Source: an uncultured Clostridium sp. (GTDB lineage: Bacteria; Bacillota; Clostridia; Lachnospirales; Lachnospiraceae). From it: a stretch of DNA of 11,211 bases. The DNA lies in contig CAUCIO010000066.1 in the NCBI GenBank assembly GCA_958442925.1, positions 1 through 11,211 on the forward strand, in the 5' to 3' direction. Each line of letters opens with the position of its first letter. Positions within the stretch are counted from its first letter, which is position 1. The notes under the pieces are model-generated. The model was not told the DNA's origin, made no database searches, and worked only from the letters and a program-made list of their open reading frames with translations. The translations under genes were made by a program, and so were the position numbers. Positions 1 through 5,949 of this stretch are shown one piece after another.

Positions 1-5
1 GCAGC

Positions 6-65
6 TTATTCAAGTGCGCCCATTTATGGTTTTCCTCTACTTTCTTTCACACTAATTCCTCCTCC
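6..65 (-). other. Leader with ribosome site and two mini-ORFs (leftward transcript)
   Basis: On the minus strand a strong ribosome-site-like GGAGGAGGA (57-65) sits 6 bases before a GTG at 48-50. This GTG opens an 8-codon reading frame (MKESRGKP) that stops at 24-26. An ATG follows directly (21-23) and reads MGALE before a stop at 6-8. Both lie downstream of the promoter at 123-150. They may be leader peptides, or chance, with the true gene starting beyond the left edge. No long ORF covers bases 1-253 on either strand. Confidence 0.25.
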
Positions 66-122
66 ATCCTGGCTCAAAACTGCCATGAATATTTATTTAA
101 CAGATTGTCTTCATATCTCCCT

Positions 123-150
123 ATTATACCCGCTTTTCCCTAATAGTCAA
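123..150 (-). promoter_or_regulatory. Sigma-A promoter reading leftward out of the window
   Basis: On the minus strand a TTGACT -35 box (145-150) is separated by 16 bases from a perfect TATAAT -10 box (123-128). The expected transcription start is near base 116. It lies about 100 bases past the stop of the NAD kinase-like gene and points the same way, so it probably drives a separate gene to the left of the window. Confidence 0.6.
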
Positions 151-253
151 CTGCTTTTTTGTATAAAACCAGTCCATATCTGCATTTTTATTCTTATTTT
201 AGCTTCTTCTCTGCATTTTTATGCTTTTTCTTTCCTCTTCACTCACAGAAAAA

Positions 254-1384
254 TCAGCTTTCACTGACGCGGCACATGGTAAACTCGCCGTAAGCTGTAA
301 TCACCCTGTAAAAACCGCACAGCTCTTTGTTCAGCTCCTCATCCGGCGTATCTACCAGGAATGGCTGATGGTGGAACTCGGCAATTTTTGCCTTGGTAGC
401 CAGGATCATAATATTTTCCTTCCCGATTTCCCGGATTACTTCAGGCGTAATCTGCTGATTTCCACGTCCAAACAGGAATCCCTGTCCTCCTGTCACAGTG
501 ACGATCAGTTTTGTCTTCTTTCCCTTAATAAAATCCAGGATCTTATCCCCATAGAGATCATTTGCCACCAGCTGTTTATTCTGGATTAAATCCACACCGA
601 TCAGCGTGTTTTTAAGTCCCAGCATCTGCATCACGCCTCTGGTAGTCGTTCCCGCTCCAATCAGATAGTAGGTATCCGGCTCCATATGCTCCACAATCTC
701 ATGGGCAATGGACTCAATGGAAGCTGTCTCTGACAGGGGTGTCGGAGCCTTCCTGTTCTGGGTAAATACGTGCTCCAGCGGCACAGACAGATAACCATAC
801 AATCTTGTATTAATAATCTCCTGGCGGTAAAGTTCCTCGTCAATATCCAGAACCTCCTGCTCTGCCGTTCTTGTCACCTTACCAGTCAGCCACAGCTTTG
901 CCAGATCTCCTGCGCTCTGGGGATTTTTTGCATAAACAGGGGAATGGATCTTTACTCCGGCCGGAATTCCAAGAGCCGGAAGCTCCGTTCCCACGCCCTC
1001 ATAGATATCTCTGGCCGTACCGTCTCCGCCTGCAAACAGCAGCAGATCAACTCCCGCCTCCTCCAGTGCCTTGGAAAGGACAATGGTATCCGTTCTGGAA
1101 CTGTCAAACAGATCTTTTAAATTTCTCCTTCCGCCTGTGTGGAGAACTGTAGTGCGAAATCCCATAGATTTTGCCGTATCCTCTCCCATATCTCCAGGGC
1201 AGGTTACAATTTCCAGCTCATTTTTTATCTCTAAAAGTTCCTTTAAGGCCTGGCGCACCCTGTCGTTTGCTCTCGGCTTCGCTCCCCGGCGGATGGCCTC
1301 CTCTACCATATGATCAGTTCCCTTCAGCCCGACGCTGCCGCCCATTCCTGCAACCGGGTTAATAAGAAGTCCTAATTTTTTCAT
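254..1384 (-). CDS. ATP-NAD kinase / AcoX family protein
   Basis: This 376-residue protein looks like the ATP-NAD kinase family of COG3199, which includes AcoX proteins of acetoin-type catabolic operons. What is seen: an N-terminal nucleotide-fold start, LLINPVAGMGG (6-16), and the diagnostic FAGGDGTARD (117-126) whose GGDG matches the NAD kinase/diacylglycerol kinase signature. GIPAGVKIHS (139-148) and a Gly-rich stretch LIGAGTTTRG (241-250) follow. By family it would phosphorylate NAD or a related substrate in the cytoplasm, but members of this branch are poorly characterised and the true substrate is uncertain. The ATG at 1384 is preceded by AAGGAGAG about 8 bases upstream. Length is normal for the family. 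It lies downstream of the GcvP-like operon on the same strand, but a strong terminator and a long inverted repeat intervene, so it is probably a separate unit. No clear terminator follows its TGA. Confidence 0.8.
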   Translation of the reverse strand: MKKLGLLINPVAGMGGSVGLKGTDHMVEEAIRRGAKPRANDRVRQALKELLEIKNELEIVTCPGDMGEDTAKSMGFRTTVLHTGGRRNLKDLFDSSRTDTIVLSKALEEAGVDLLLFAGGDGTARDIYEGVGTELPALGIPAGVKIHSPVYAKNPQSAGDLAKLWLTGKVTRTAEQEVLDIDEELYRQEIINTRLYGYLSVPLEHVFTQNRKAPTPLSETASIESIAHEIVEHMEPDTYYLIGAGTTTRGVMQMLGLKNTLIGVDLIQNKQLVANDLYGDKILDFIKGKKTKLIVTVTGGQGFLFGRGNQQITPEVIREIGKENIMILATKAKIAEFHHQPFLVDTPDEELNKELCGFYRVITAYGEFTMCRVSES

Positions 1385-1433
1385 GATTCAAGCTCTCCTT
1401 TCAGATATTCTATCCTGCGTCTGCTCTGCAGCG

Positions 1434-1498
1434 GGAGGAATTATGATAGTATTCTTTCCGCTGACAGACCCTCAAAAAAATACTATCATAATTTCTCC
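1434..1498. repeat. Long inverted repeat, 20-base arms around a 25-base loop
   Basis: Arms 1434-1453 and 1479-1498 are reverse complements with a single G/A difference that can pair as G-U. The inner 15 bases (AATTATGATAGTATT) match perfectly. It lies between the operon terminator (1502-1567) and the NAD kinase-like gene. On the minus strand its distal arm overlaps poor -10-like hexamers (TACTAT, CATAAT). It is too AT-rich and lacks a T-run after the stem, so it is not a typical intrinsic terminator. It may be a paired operator or an RNA structure in the leader of the downstream gene. Confidence 0.6.
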
Positions 1499-1501
1499 TG
1501 A

Positions 1502-1567
1502 CTGAGAAGAAAAGTGCTGCTGTGACCGCCCCCGCGGCTACGCGGGAGCGATGCTGCAGCAGCACTT
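1502..1567 (-). terminator. Rho-independent terminator of the SDR-GcvPA-GcvPB operon
   Basis: An 11-bp outer stem (1512-1522 with 1557-1567, AAGTGCTGCTG) encloses a GC-rich inner hairpin (CCCGCG, loop GCTA, CGCGGG at 1531-1546). On the minus strand it is followed by TTTTCTTCTC (1502-1511). It starts 64 bases past the GcvPB stop, as expected for the end of that operon. Confidence 0.75.
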
Positions 1568-1577
1568 CTCTTATACT

Positions 1578-1595
1578 CTCATTTATCTCATTTAT
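1578..1595. repeat. Tandem 9-base repeat (CTCATTTAT twice)
   Basis: Two exact head-to-tail copies of CTCATTTAT lie in the 3' untranslated region between the GcvPB stop and its terminator. The element is short and AT-rich and is probably without function. Confidence 0.5.
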
Positions 1596-1630
1596 GCAGT
1601 TTCTAATTCTGGCATCTCAGAAAGAAAGGA

Positions 1631-3196
1631 TTAGTCCTCGTTGTACTTTCTAAGGTATACCTTCCATGTAGTAGCCCACTTAGCCGGATCGTCCATACCA
1701 GACTCGTCAACCTGGTGAGTTACACTGTTATGAGGAGCTGTTCTGATGATCTCTGGATTTTCGTGAGCCTCCTTGAATACATACTTCAGAGTCTCGATGT
1801 ACTCGTCGATATCCTTCTTGGATGGTGTCTCTGTTGGCTCAAGAGTCATCGGCTCAGGCAGATGGAATGGATGGTGGGATGTCCAGTAGTGCATACCGAA
1901 GTCCATCATTCTTCTCTGGATATCGAGAGTGCCGATGCCTGTCTCTTTCTCCAGTGCCTCTAATGTGTAGCGGGCCTGCTCGATTCTCTGGTTGTTTCCA
2001 TCCTGGTAGTAAGCGGAAACTTCCGGAAGCTCCATCAGCTTCTTGAACATGTAGTTGTTGTTTAATACAGCAGTCTTAGCTACCTGGTATAAGCCCTCAG
2101 CGCCTAAGCTTCTAATCCAGCAGTATGCCTTTAATACAACCTCAGCAACGCCGTACCACTCTCTTACTTTGCCAACTGCGCTTGGGTTAGAGCAGATGTC
2201 ATAGTTTAAGAAGTATTTCTCTCCATCGTAATCTACGATTGGAGCCGGAAGGAACTTAACCAGATCCTTCTGAACACCTGTAGCGCCGCAAGCTGGGCCG
2301 CCGCAGCCGTGAGGTGTGGAGAATGTCTTGTGCAGGTTGAAGAAGCACATATCGAATCCTGCATCTCTTGCTCTTGTTACGCCTAAGAGACCGTTTGCGT
2401 TAGCCTGGTCATATGCGCACAGACCGCCGATGGAGTGGATGTAATCAACGAACTCTTTTACGTGGCTGTTGTAAACACCTGTATCCTCCGGGTTAGCTAC
2501 GATGTAGCCAGCTGTCTTCTCAGAGCATGCAGCCTTTAACTGCTCTAATGTCGGAAGGCCTGTCTTTGGATCTGGCTGTAAGTAGATGATCTTGAAGCCA
2601 GCTACTGCAGGAGCTGCCGCATCAGACGGATGGGAGTAGATAGTTGTGATGATCTCGTTTCTGTCCTCTCCCTTATCCTTGAAGTATGCACGGATTAAGG
2701 AAGCCATGGTCATGATACCCTGGGATCCGCCGCTTGGCTGGAATGTGAAGTGATCCATTCCGGAAATCTCGCACATATACTTGTCTGTCTCGTGGAAAAT
2801 CTGTAACATACCCTGTACTGTGGACGGATCCTGTAATGGATGGTAGTCACGAATCAGGGCAGATAACTGCTCATTAACCTTCGGGCTGTACTTAACTGTA
2901 CATGTACCCTGTCCAATCTCGATGTTAACATCAGCACCTAATGTCTGCTGTGCCAGTCTTGCATAGTGACGAAGCACACGGCTCTGGGACATTTCCGGCA
3001 GATTTAACTTTGTACTTCTCTTCATGCCCTCCGGAATAGCAGCTGTTCCTTCTACTTCCTTTGCTACCTCTTCCTCTGGAGCGCCTACTAAAATTCCTCT
3101 CTCACCTGGTGTGGTTAACTCGTAAATGATCGGCTCATCCCATTTTGCCTGGTGGAATTTTGTTCTGACCTTTGATGATCTATCTATTCTTTTCAC
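1631..3196 (-). CDS. gcvPB: Glycine dehydrogenase P-protein subunit 2-like (divergent GcvPB)
   Basis: This 521-residue PLP enzyme aligns along its length with the GcvPB half of split glycine decarboxylase P-protein. Family marks seen: the PLP-lysine motif LHKTFSTPHG with K290, VREWYG and AVLNNNYM (344-383), EPTETPSK (453-460), and AHENPE...APHN near 477-490. Canonical GcvPB with GcvPA decarboxylates glycine and passes the aminomethyl group to lipoyl-GcvH. Several signature residues differ here. HGGGGPG reads HGCGGPACG (C298, A302, C303). GSCTMKYNP reads GTCTVKYSP (97-105). HGTNPASA is replaced by SHPSDAAAP (188-196). DGAN reads DQAN (263-266). It starts at GTG 3194-3196, 8 bases after AAAGGA; the nearby ATG is out of frame. 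It begins 23 bases after the GcvPA stop, so the two are co-transcribed. Codon use is strongly biased, suggesting high expression. Family assignment is firm; activity on glycine is doubtful. Confidence 0.85.
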   Translation of the reverse strand: MKRIDRSSKVRTKFHQAKWDEPIIYELTTPGERGILVGAPEEEVAKEVEGTAAIPEGMKRSTKLNLPEMSQSRVLRHYARLAQQTLGADVNIEIGQGTCTVKYSPKVNEQLSALIRDYHPLQDPSTVQGMLQIFHETDKYMCEISGMDHFTFQPSGGSQGIMTMASLIRAYFKDKGEDRNEIITTIYSHPSDAAAPAVAGFKIIYLQPDPKTGLPTLEQLKAACSEKTAGYIVANPEDTGVYNSHVKEFVDYIHSIGGLCAYDQANANGLLGVTRARDAGFDMCFFNLHKTFSTPHGCGGPACGATGVQKDLVKFLPAPIVDYDGEKYFLNYDICSNPSAVGKVREWYGVAEVVLKAYCWIRSLGAEGLYQVAKTAVLNNNYMFKKLMELPEVSAYYQDGNNQRIEQARYTLEALEKETGIGTLDIQRRMMDFGMHYWTSHHPFHLPEPMTLEPTETPSKKDIDEYIETLKYVFKEAHENPEIIRTAPHNSVTHQVDESGMDDPAKWATTWKVYLRKYNED

Positions 3197-3219
3197 AATA
3201 TCATTCCTTTCCGCGCAGC

Positions 3220-4611
3220 CTATTTGATAACCTCAGCGAGTGCTGCTGCCAGTGTATCTAAGTCTTCCTTCATATGAACCTCTGTTACGCAGTACAGAGC
3301 AGACTGTCCCAGGTTCGGGAACTCCTTGGATAAATCCTTTCCTCCGAAGATACCCTTAGCAAGGAGAGCTTTGTTGATCTCTTCAACAGTCTTTCCTGTT
3401 CCTGTGAAGTCAACGACAAACTCTTTGAAGAATGCGCCGCCGAACGGATTTACCTTAACGCCCGGAATCTCAGCAAGCTTCTTAGCAGCGTACTGTGCGT
3501 TTGCCATGATTAACTCGTCAACTTCTACCATACCCTGCGGTCCCATAGTAGCCAGGTAAACACCTGCTGTAATTCCCCAAAGTGCAGACTGTGTACCTAC
3601 GTACTCTTTACCATGCTCTCTGTGGTGTCCGAAGGAAGTTCTATCGTAAGCAACATCGCCGAAGCCGTACTCACCTGGCTCGGATGTAGGAGCGATACCA
3701 AACAGACGGGATGGGAACTCCATAACGAACTTCTCATCATCTGTAGTAGCCATGAATCCAGACTGGCCGCCGCCGTAGAACATATGGATTCCCAGTGGCT
3801 GTAAGTCTCCGCAGACGATATCTGCGCCGTATGTAGGAGGTGTAGTAAGAACACCTAAGGAGATTGGGTCAACACCAACAAGGCTTAATCCGCCAGCTGC
3901 ATGAACTGCATCGGAGATTGCCTGGCCGTTTGGCTCAATAATACCTAAGTAGTTCGGGTTCTCAAAGTAAACGCCGATTACGTCATCATTTAATTTAGCC
4001 TTTAAGTCCTCTAAATCAAGAGTTCCCTGAGCTGTTGCCTTAACAGTCTCGAACTTGATTACGCTCTCAGCGTAGTTCTTCATAACTGCTAACTTCTGCG
4101 GATCGATAATCTCAGAAACGAGAACAACAGAACGGTTTGTGATTCTCTGTGCCATTCTTACAGTTGTAGCTGCAGCCTGAGCCCAGTCCATAGTAGGTAC
4201 GTTTACAACGTCCATATCTACTAACTCAGCTACCATGCTGGCATACTCAAACAGAGACTGGAAACGGCCCTCATCGTTGTAAGGCTCGCCGCCGTATGCT
4301 GTTAAGAACTCGCCCTTGCCGTTGATCTCATCACAGATAGCCGGTACGTAGTGCTGCCAGCATCCTGCACCTAAGAAGTTTAAGTTCTTGTGGCAGTCTG
4401 TATCCTTGGAAAGGACTCTCTCAACGTGTCTCTTTAACTCATACTCAGAACCGAATGCCTTCGGCAGGTTCATATTCTCTTTTAATTTTAAGATCTCCGG
4501 AACGTTTTTGTGAAGTTCCTCTAAAGAGCTCATTCCGATTTCGTGGAGCATCTCCTCCTGGATTTCCGGAACTGAGTTCGGTATGTAAGGATGGCTTGCA
4601 TATCCTTTCAT
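3220..4611 (-). CDS. gcvPA: Glycine dehydrogenase P-protein subunit 1-like (divergent GcvPA)
   Basis: This 463-residue protein matches the GcvPA half of the P-protein in length and layout and would form a heterodimer or heterotetramer with the GcvPB-like product. Conserved family features seen: YIPN near the N-terminus (9-12), FLGAG (79-83) followed by HYVPA (87-91), ENPNYLGIIE (217-226), GADIV with QPLGI (262-275) and a REx8-TQ segment at 331-341. Several stretches that are near-invariant in true GcvPA have changed. The TPYQPEISQG region reads TAYGGEPYNDEG (104-115). The YDGATA region reads MDWAQAA (141-147). REKATSNICT reads REHGKEYVGT (331-340). The ATG at 4611 has AAAGGAGG about 10 bases upstream. 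It is the second gene of the operon, 104 bases after the SDR stop, with a stable hairpin in the gap. Codon use suggests high expression. I infer an altered substrate pocket; the partner and reaction remain unknown. Confidence 0.85.
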   Translation of the reverse strand: MKGYASHPYIPNSVPEIQEEMLHEIGMSSLEELHKNVPEILKLKENMNLPKAFGSEYELKRHVERVLSKDTDCHKNLNFLGAGCWQHYVPAICDEINGKGEFLTAYGGEPYNDEGRFQSLFEYASMVAELVDMDVVNVPTMDWAQAAATTVRMAQRITNRSVVLVSEIIDPQKLAVMKNYAESVIKFETVKATAQGTLDLEDLKAKLNDDVIGVYFENPNYLGIIEPNGQAISDAVHAAGGLSLVGVDPISLGVLTTPPTYGADIVCGDLQPLGIHMFYGGGQSGFMATTDDEKFVMEFPSRLFGIAPTSEPGEYGFGDVAYDRTSFGHHREHGKEYVGTQSALWGITAGVYLATMGPQGMVEVDELIMANAQYAAKKLAEIPGVKVNPFGGAFFKEFVVDFTGTGKTVEEINKALLAKGIFGGKDLSKEFPNLGQSALYCVTEVHMKEDLDTLAAALAEVIK

Positions 4612-4647
4612 TGTTCTTATTCCTCCTTTAATTTCAGGTTTATATTC

Positions 4648-4680
4648 TGGACAAGAGGAGGTTTAACGTCCTCTTGTCCA
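4648..4680 (-). other. Intercistronic stem-loop between the SDR and GcvPA genes
   Basis: A perfect 12-bp stem (TGGACAAGAGGA, 4648-4659, with 4669-4680) closes a 9-base loop. On the minus strand it is not followed by a T-run, so it is unlikely to stop transcription. It probably stabilises or processes the mRNA so that SDR and GcvP-like levels differ. Confidence 0.6.
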
Positions 4681-4715
4681 CTTTGTCTCATAAACTTAGC
4701 TCATCAAACGCCTAA

Positions 4716-5513
4716 TTAAGCGATTCCGCCTCCGTCAACTACTAAAGCTGCACCTGTGATCCAGCTGGATAAGTCACTTGCAAGGAAGAGAACTGCGTTT
4801 GCGATATCCTCTGGCATACCAATTCTTGCAAGCGGTCTGCTTGTACCGCAGTCTGCAAGGTAAGCATCCATCTGAGAAGCGCCTTCCTTAACAGCACCTG
4901 TCTGCTTTCCTTCGTCACGAAGCATTGCTGTATCTGTATCTCCTGGGTTTACGCTGTTTACGCGGATGTTCTGTGGGCCGTGGTCGATAGCCATAGCTCT
5001 TGTTACGTTTACGATACCGCCCTTAACTGCACAGTAAGCTGCTGCCAGGTCGCCGCCCTTTAAGCCCCAGCCGGAACCTGTGTTGATGATGCTTCCGCCG
5101 CCGTTAGCTGCCATTACCGGAATAGCGTGCTTGGAGAAGAGGAACAGTCCCTTTAAACCTACATCGAGAACGAAATCCCACTCTTTCTCTGTCAGGTCAG
5201 CGATTGTCTTTCTTACTGTAACGCCTGCATTGTTGTGGAGAACGTCAATTCTTCCGTATTTTGCTACAACGCCGTCGATAGTAGCCTTTACCTGCTCCTC
5301 GTTTGTAACGTCGCATTTGAAGAATGTTACATCTCTGCCTGCCTGGCGAAGCTCCTCAGCTTTCTCCTCACCCTTCGGGCTGATATCAACCATAGCTACT
5401 TTTGCGCCGTAAGCGGAAAGAATCTCAACAACTCCTAAACCGATTCCTGAGCTTCCTCCTGTTACAACTGCAACCTTGCCTGTGAGGTTTAATGGATCTT
5501 TCTTAGTAATCAT
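4716..5513 (-). CDS. SDR-family NAD(P)-dependent oxidoreductase
   Basis: This 265-residue protein is a classical short-chain dehydrogenase/reductase, a cytoplasmic enzyme that interconverts an alcohol and a ketone or aldehyde. Seen in order: cofactor loop TGGSSGIG (18-25), acidic D43 after the second strand (predicts NAD over NADP), CDVT (67-70), NNAG (94-97), catalytic S147 and Y160xxxK164, the NPGDTDT loop (189-195) and a C-terminal VVDGGG (258-263). Odd: the tetrad Asn expected in the VNLKG-type motif is Gly here (DVGLKG, G119). It is the first gene of the SDR-GcvPA-GcvPB operon, with AAGGAGG 8 bases before the ATG and a sigma-54 promoter about 100 bases upstream. Position suggests that it makes or consumes a carbonyl or hydroxy intermediate linked to the GcvP-like pair. 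The specific substrate cannot be named. Confidence 0.85.
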   Translation of the reverse strand: MITKKDPLNLTGKVAVVTGGSSGIGLGVVEILSAYGAKVAMVDISPKGEEKAEELRQAGRDVTFFKCDVTNEEQVKATIDGVVAKYGRIDVLHNNAGVTVRKTIADLTEKEWDFVLDVGLKGLFLFSKHAIPVMAANGGGSIINTGSGWGLKGGDLAAAYCAVKGGIVNVTRAMAIDHGPQNIRVNSVNPGDTDTAMLRDEGKQTGAVKEGASQMDAYLADCGTSRPLARIGMPEDIANAVLFLASDLSSWITGAALVVDGGGIA

Positions 5514-5563
5514 GTCGTTGTCCTCCTTAAAATATTTTCATTTTTAATGATTTGCTTTTTTAT

Positions 5564-5596
5564 GGCTGTGCAGTTTGCTGCATTCCCCAGTCAGCC
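5564..5596 (-). other. Possible hairpin in the SDR operon leader
   Basis: On the minus strand TGCAG/CTGCA pair around a 4-base loop (5569-5582). GGCTG/CAGCC can close an outer stem (5564-5568 with 5592-5596) with a 9-base bulge. It lies in the predicted 5' leader, just after the sigma-54 start. It has no riboswitch signature that I recognise, and no T-run follows that would make it an attenuator. Confidence 0.3.
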
Positions 5597-5623
5597 CGCA
5601 CCGCTTTTATGACAGATTATAAA

Positions 5624-5638
5624 GCAAGGTGCGTGCCA
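5624..5638 (-). promoter_or_regulatory. Sigma-54 (-24/-12) promoter of the SDR-GcvPA-GcvPB operon
   Basis: The minus strand reads TGGCAC, five bases (GCACC), then TTGC, an exact match to the core sigma-54 consensus TGGCAC-N5-TTGC. The base before it is T and the base after the TTGC is T, also as in the consensus. Transcription would begin near 5612, about 100 bases before the SDR ATG. The divergent sigma-54 activator gene strongly supports this reading. Confidence 0.9.
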
Positions 5639-5789
5639 AAAAATAGAATTCTAACAATTTCTTCCTGTTTAATCTCTTTTCCTTTCAGTAAAACGTCCAT
5701 TTTTCCTAATAAAAGTCCCACTTTTATTTTTTTATTTTTTTGTCCCGCTTTTTATTTTTCGCGGTTTCTTATCTTGCTGTGACACGAAA

Positions 5790-5836
5790 TTTGCCATTTT
5801 TTTCGTATTTTTTTGTCAAACGTCAATAATTTGCCA
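5790..5836. promoter_or_regulatory. Candidate upstream activator sites for the sigma-54 regulator
   Basis: Two TTTGCCA copies (5790-5796 and 5830-5836) are spaced exactly 40 bases apart. TGTCAA (5814-5819) and CGTCAA (5821-5826) lie between them. They are 150-210 bases upstream of the sigma-54 promoter, the usual distance for enhancer sites of sigma-54 activators. The same two words recur after the activator gene, upstream of the second sigma-54 promoter. Binding itself is inferred. Confidence 0.45.
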
Positions 5837-5853
5837 CATTTTTCCCTGTTATA

Positions 5854-5882
5854 TTGTCACTATCCCCTGATTATGCTATAAT
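5854..5882 (+). promoter_or_regulatory. Sigma-A promoter of the activator gene
   Basis: TTGTCA (-35, 5854-5859), a 17-base spacer and a perfect TATAAT (5877-5882) with an extended -10 TG (5874-5875). Transcription would begin near 5889, about 60 bases before the activator ATG. The activator is therefore probably made without sigma-54. Confidence 0.75.
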
Positions 5883-5887
5883 CTAAA

Positions 5888-5909
5888 TGTCAAATTGATG
5901 GTTTTGCCA
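5888..5909. promoter_or_regulatory. Possible autoregulatory site in the activator leader
   Basis: TGTCAA (5888-5893) and TTTGCCA (5903-5909), the two words that make up the candidate activator sites, recur together at and just after the predicted start of activator transcription. A bound activator there could block its own promoter. This is inference from repeat position only. Confidence 0.3.
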
Positions 5910-5949
5910 TTCTACATAAAGAATTTTACTTAAATATCGGAGGAAAATC

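Larger units (their letters stand above)
5514..5949. other. Divergent intergenic regulatory region
   Basis: This 436-base AT-rich spacer between the SDR operon and the activator gene carries no convincing gene. A 76-residue frame at 5552-5782 is unsupported and overlaps the promoter. It contains a leftward sigma-54 promoter (5624-5638), a rightward sigma-A promoter (5854-5882), three copies of TTTGCCA, several TGTCAA-type boxes, and T-tracts (about 5720-5757) between the promoter and the candidate activator sites that could bend the DNA. Confidence 0.7.

Noticed and set aside
179..222. Repeated TCTGCATTTTTAT downstream of the kinase-like gene
   Set aside because: Two copies of a short T-rich word in AT-rich spacer DNA. 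The small GCAT/ATGC hairpin nearby is too weak to call a terminator.
85..267. 60-residue hydrophobic frame at the left end
   Set aside because: It comes from translating a T-rich non-coding strand, has no ribosome site, and overlaps the leftward promoter and the end of the kinase-like gene.
1385..1480. Sigma-54 or sigma-A promoter for the NAD kinase-like gene
   Set aside because: No TGGC-N7-GC pattern is present. The best sigma-A pairing (TTGAGG with an 18-base gap to TACTAT) matches only four of six bases in each box, so it is not listed as a feature.
3613..3854. Antisense frames inside the GcvPA-like gene on both strands
   Set aside because: They are shadows of a strongly codon-biased gene and have no family resemblance.
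5514..5623. Glycine riboswitch in the leader of the GcvP-like operon
   Set aside because: I looked for the conserved tandem glycine aptamer pattern in the roughly 100-base leader and saw none. The leader is too short and has only a small simple hairpin.
5552..5782. 76-residue frame in the divergent spacer
   Set aside because: It has no ribosome site, has a low-complexity Phe/Ser/Pro-rich composition from T-rich DNA, and runs across the sigma-54 promoter.
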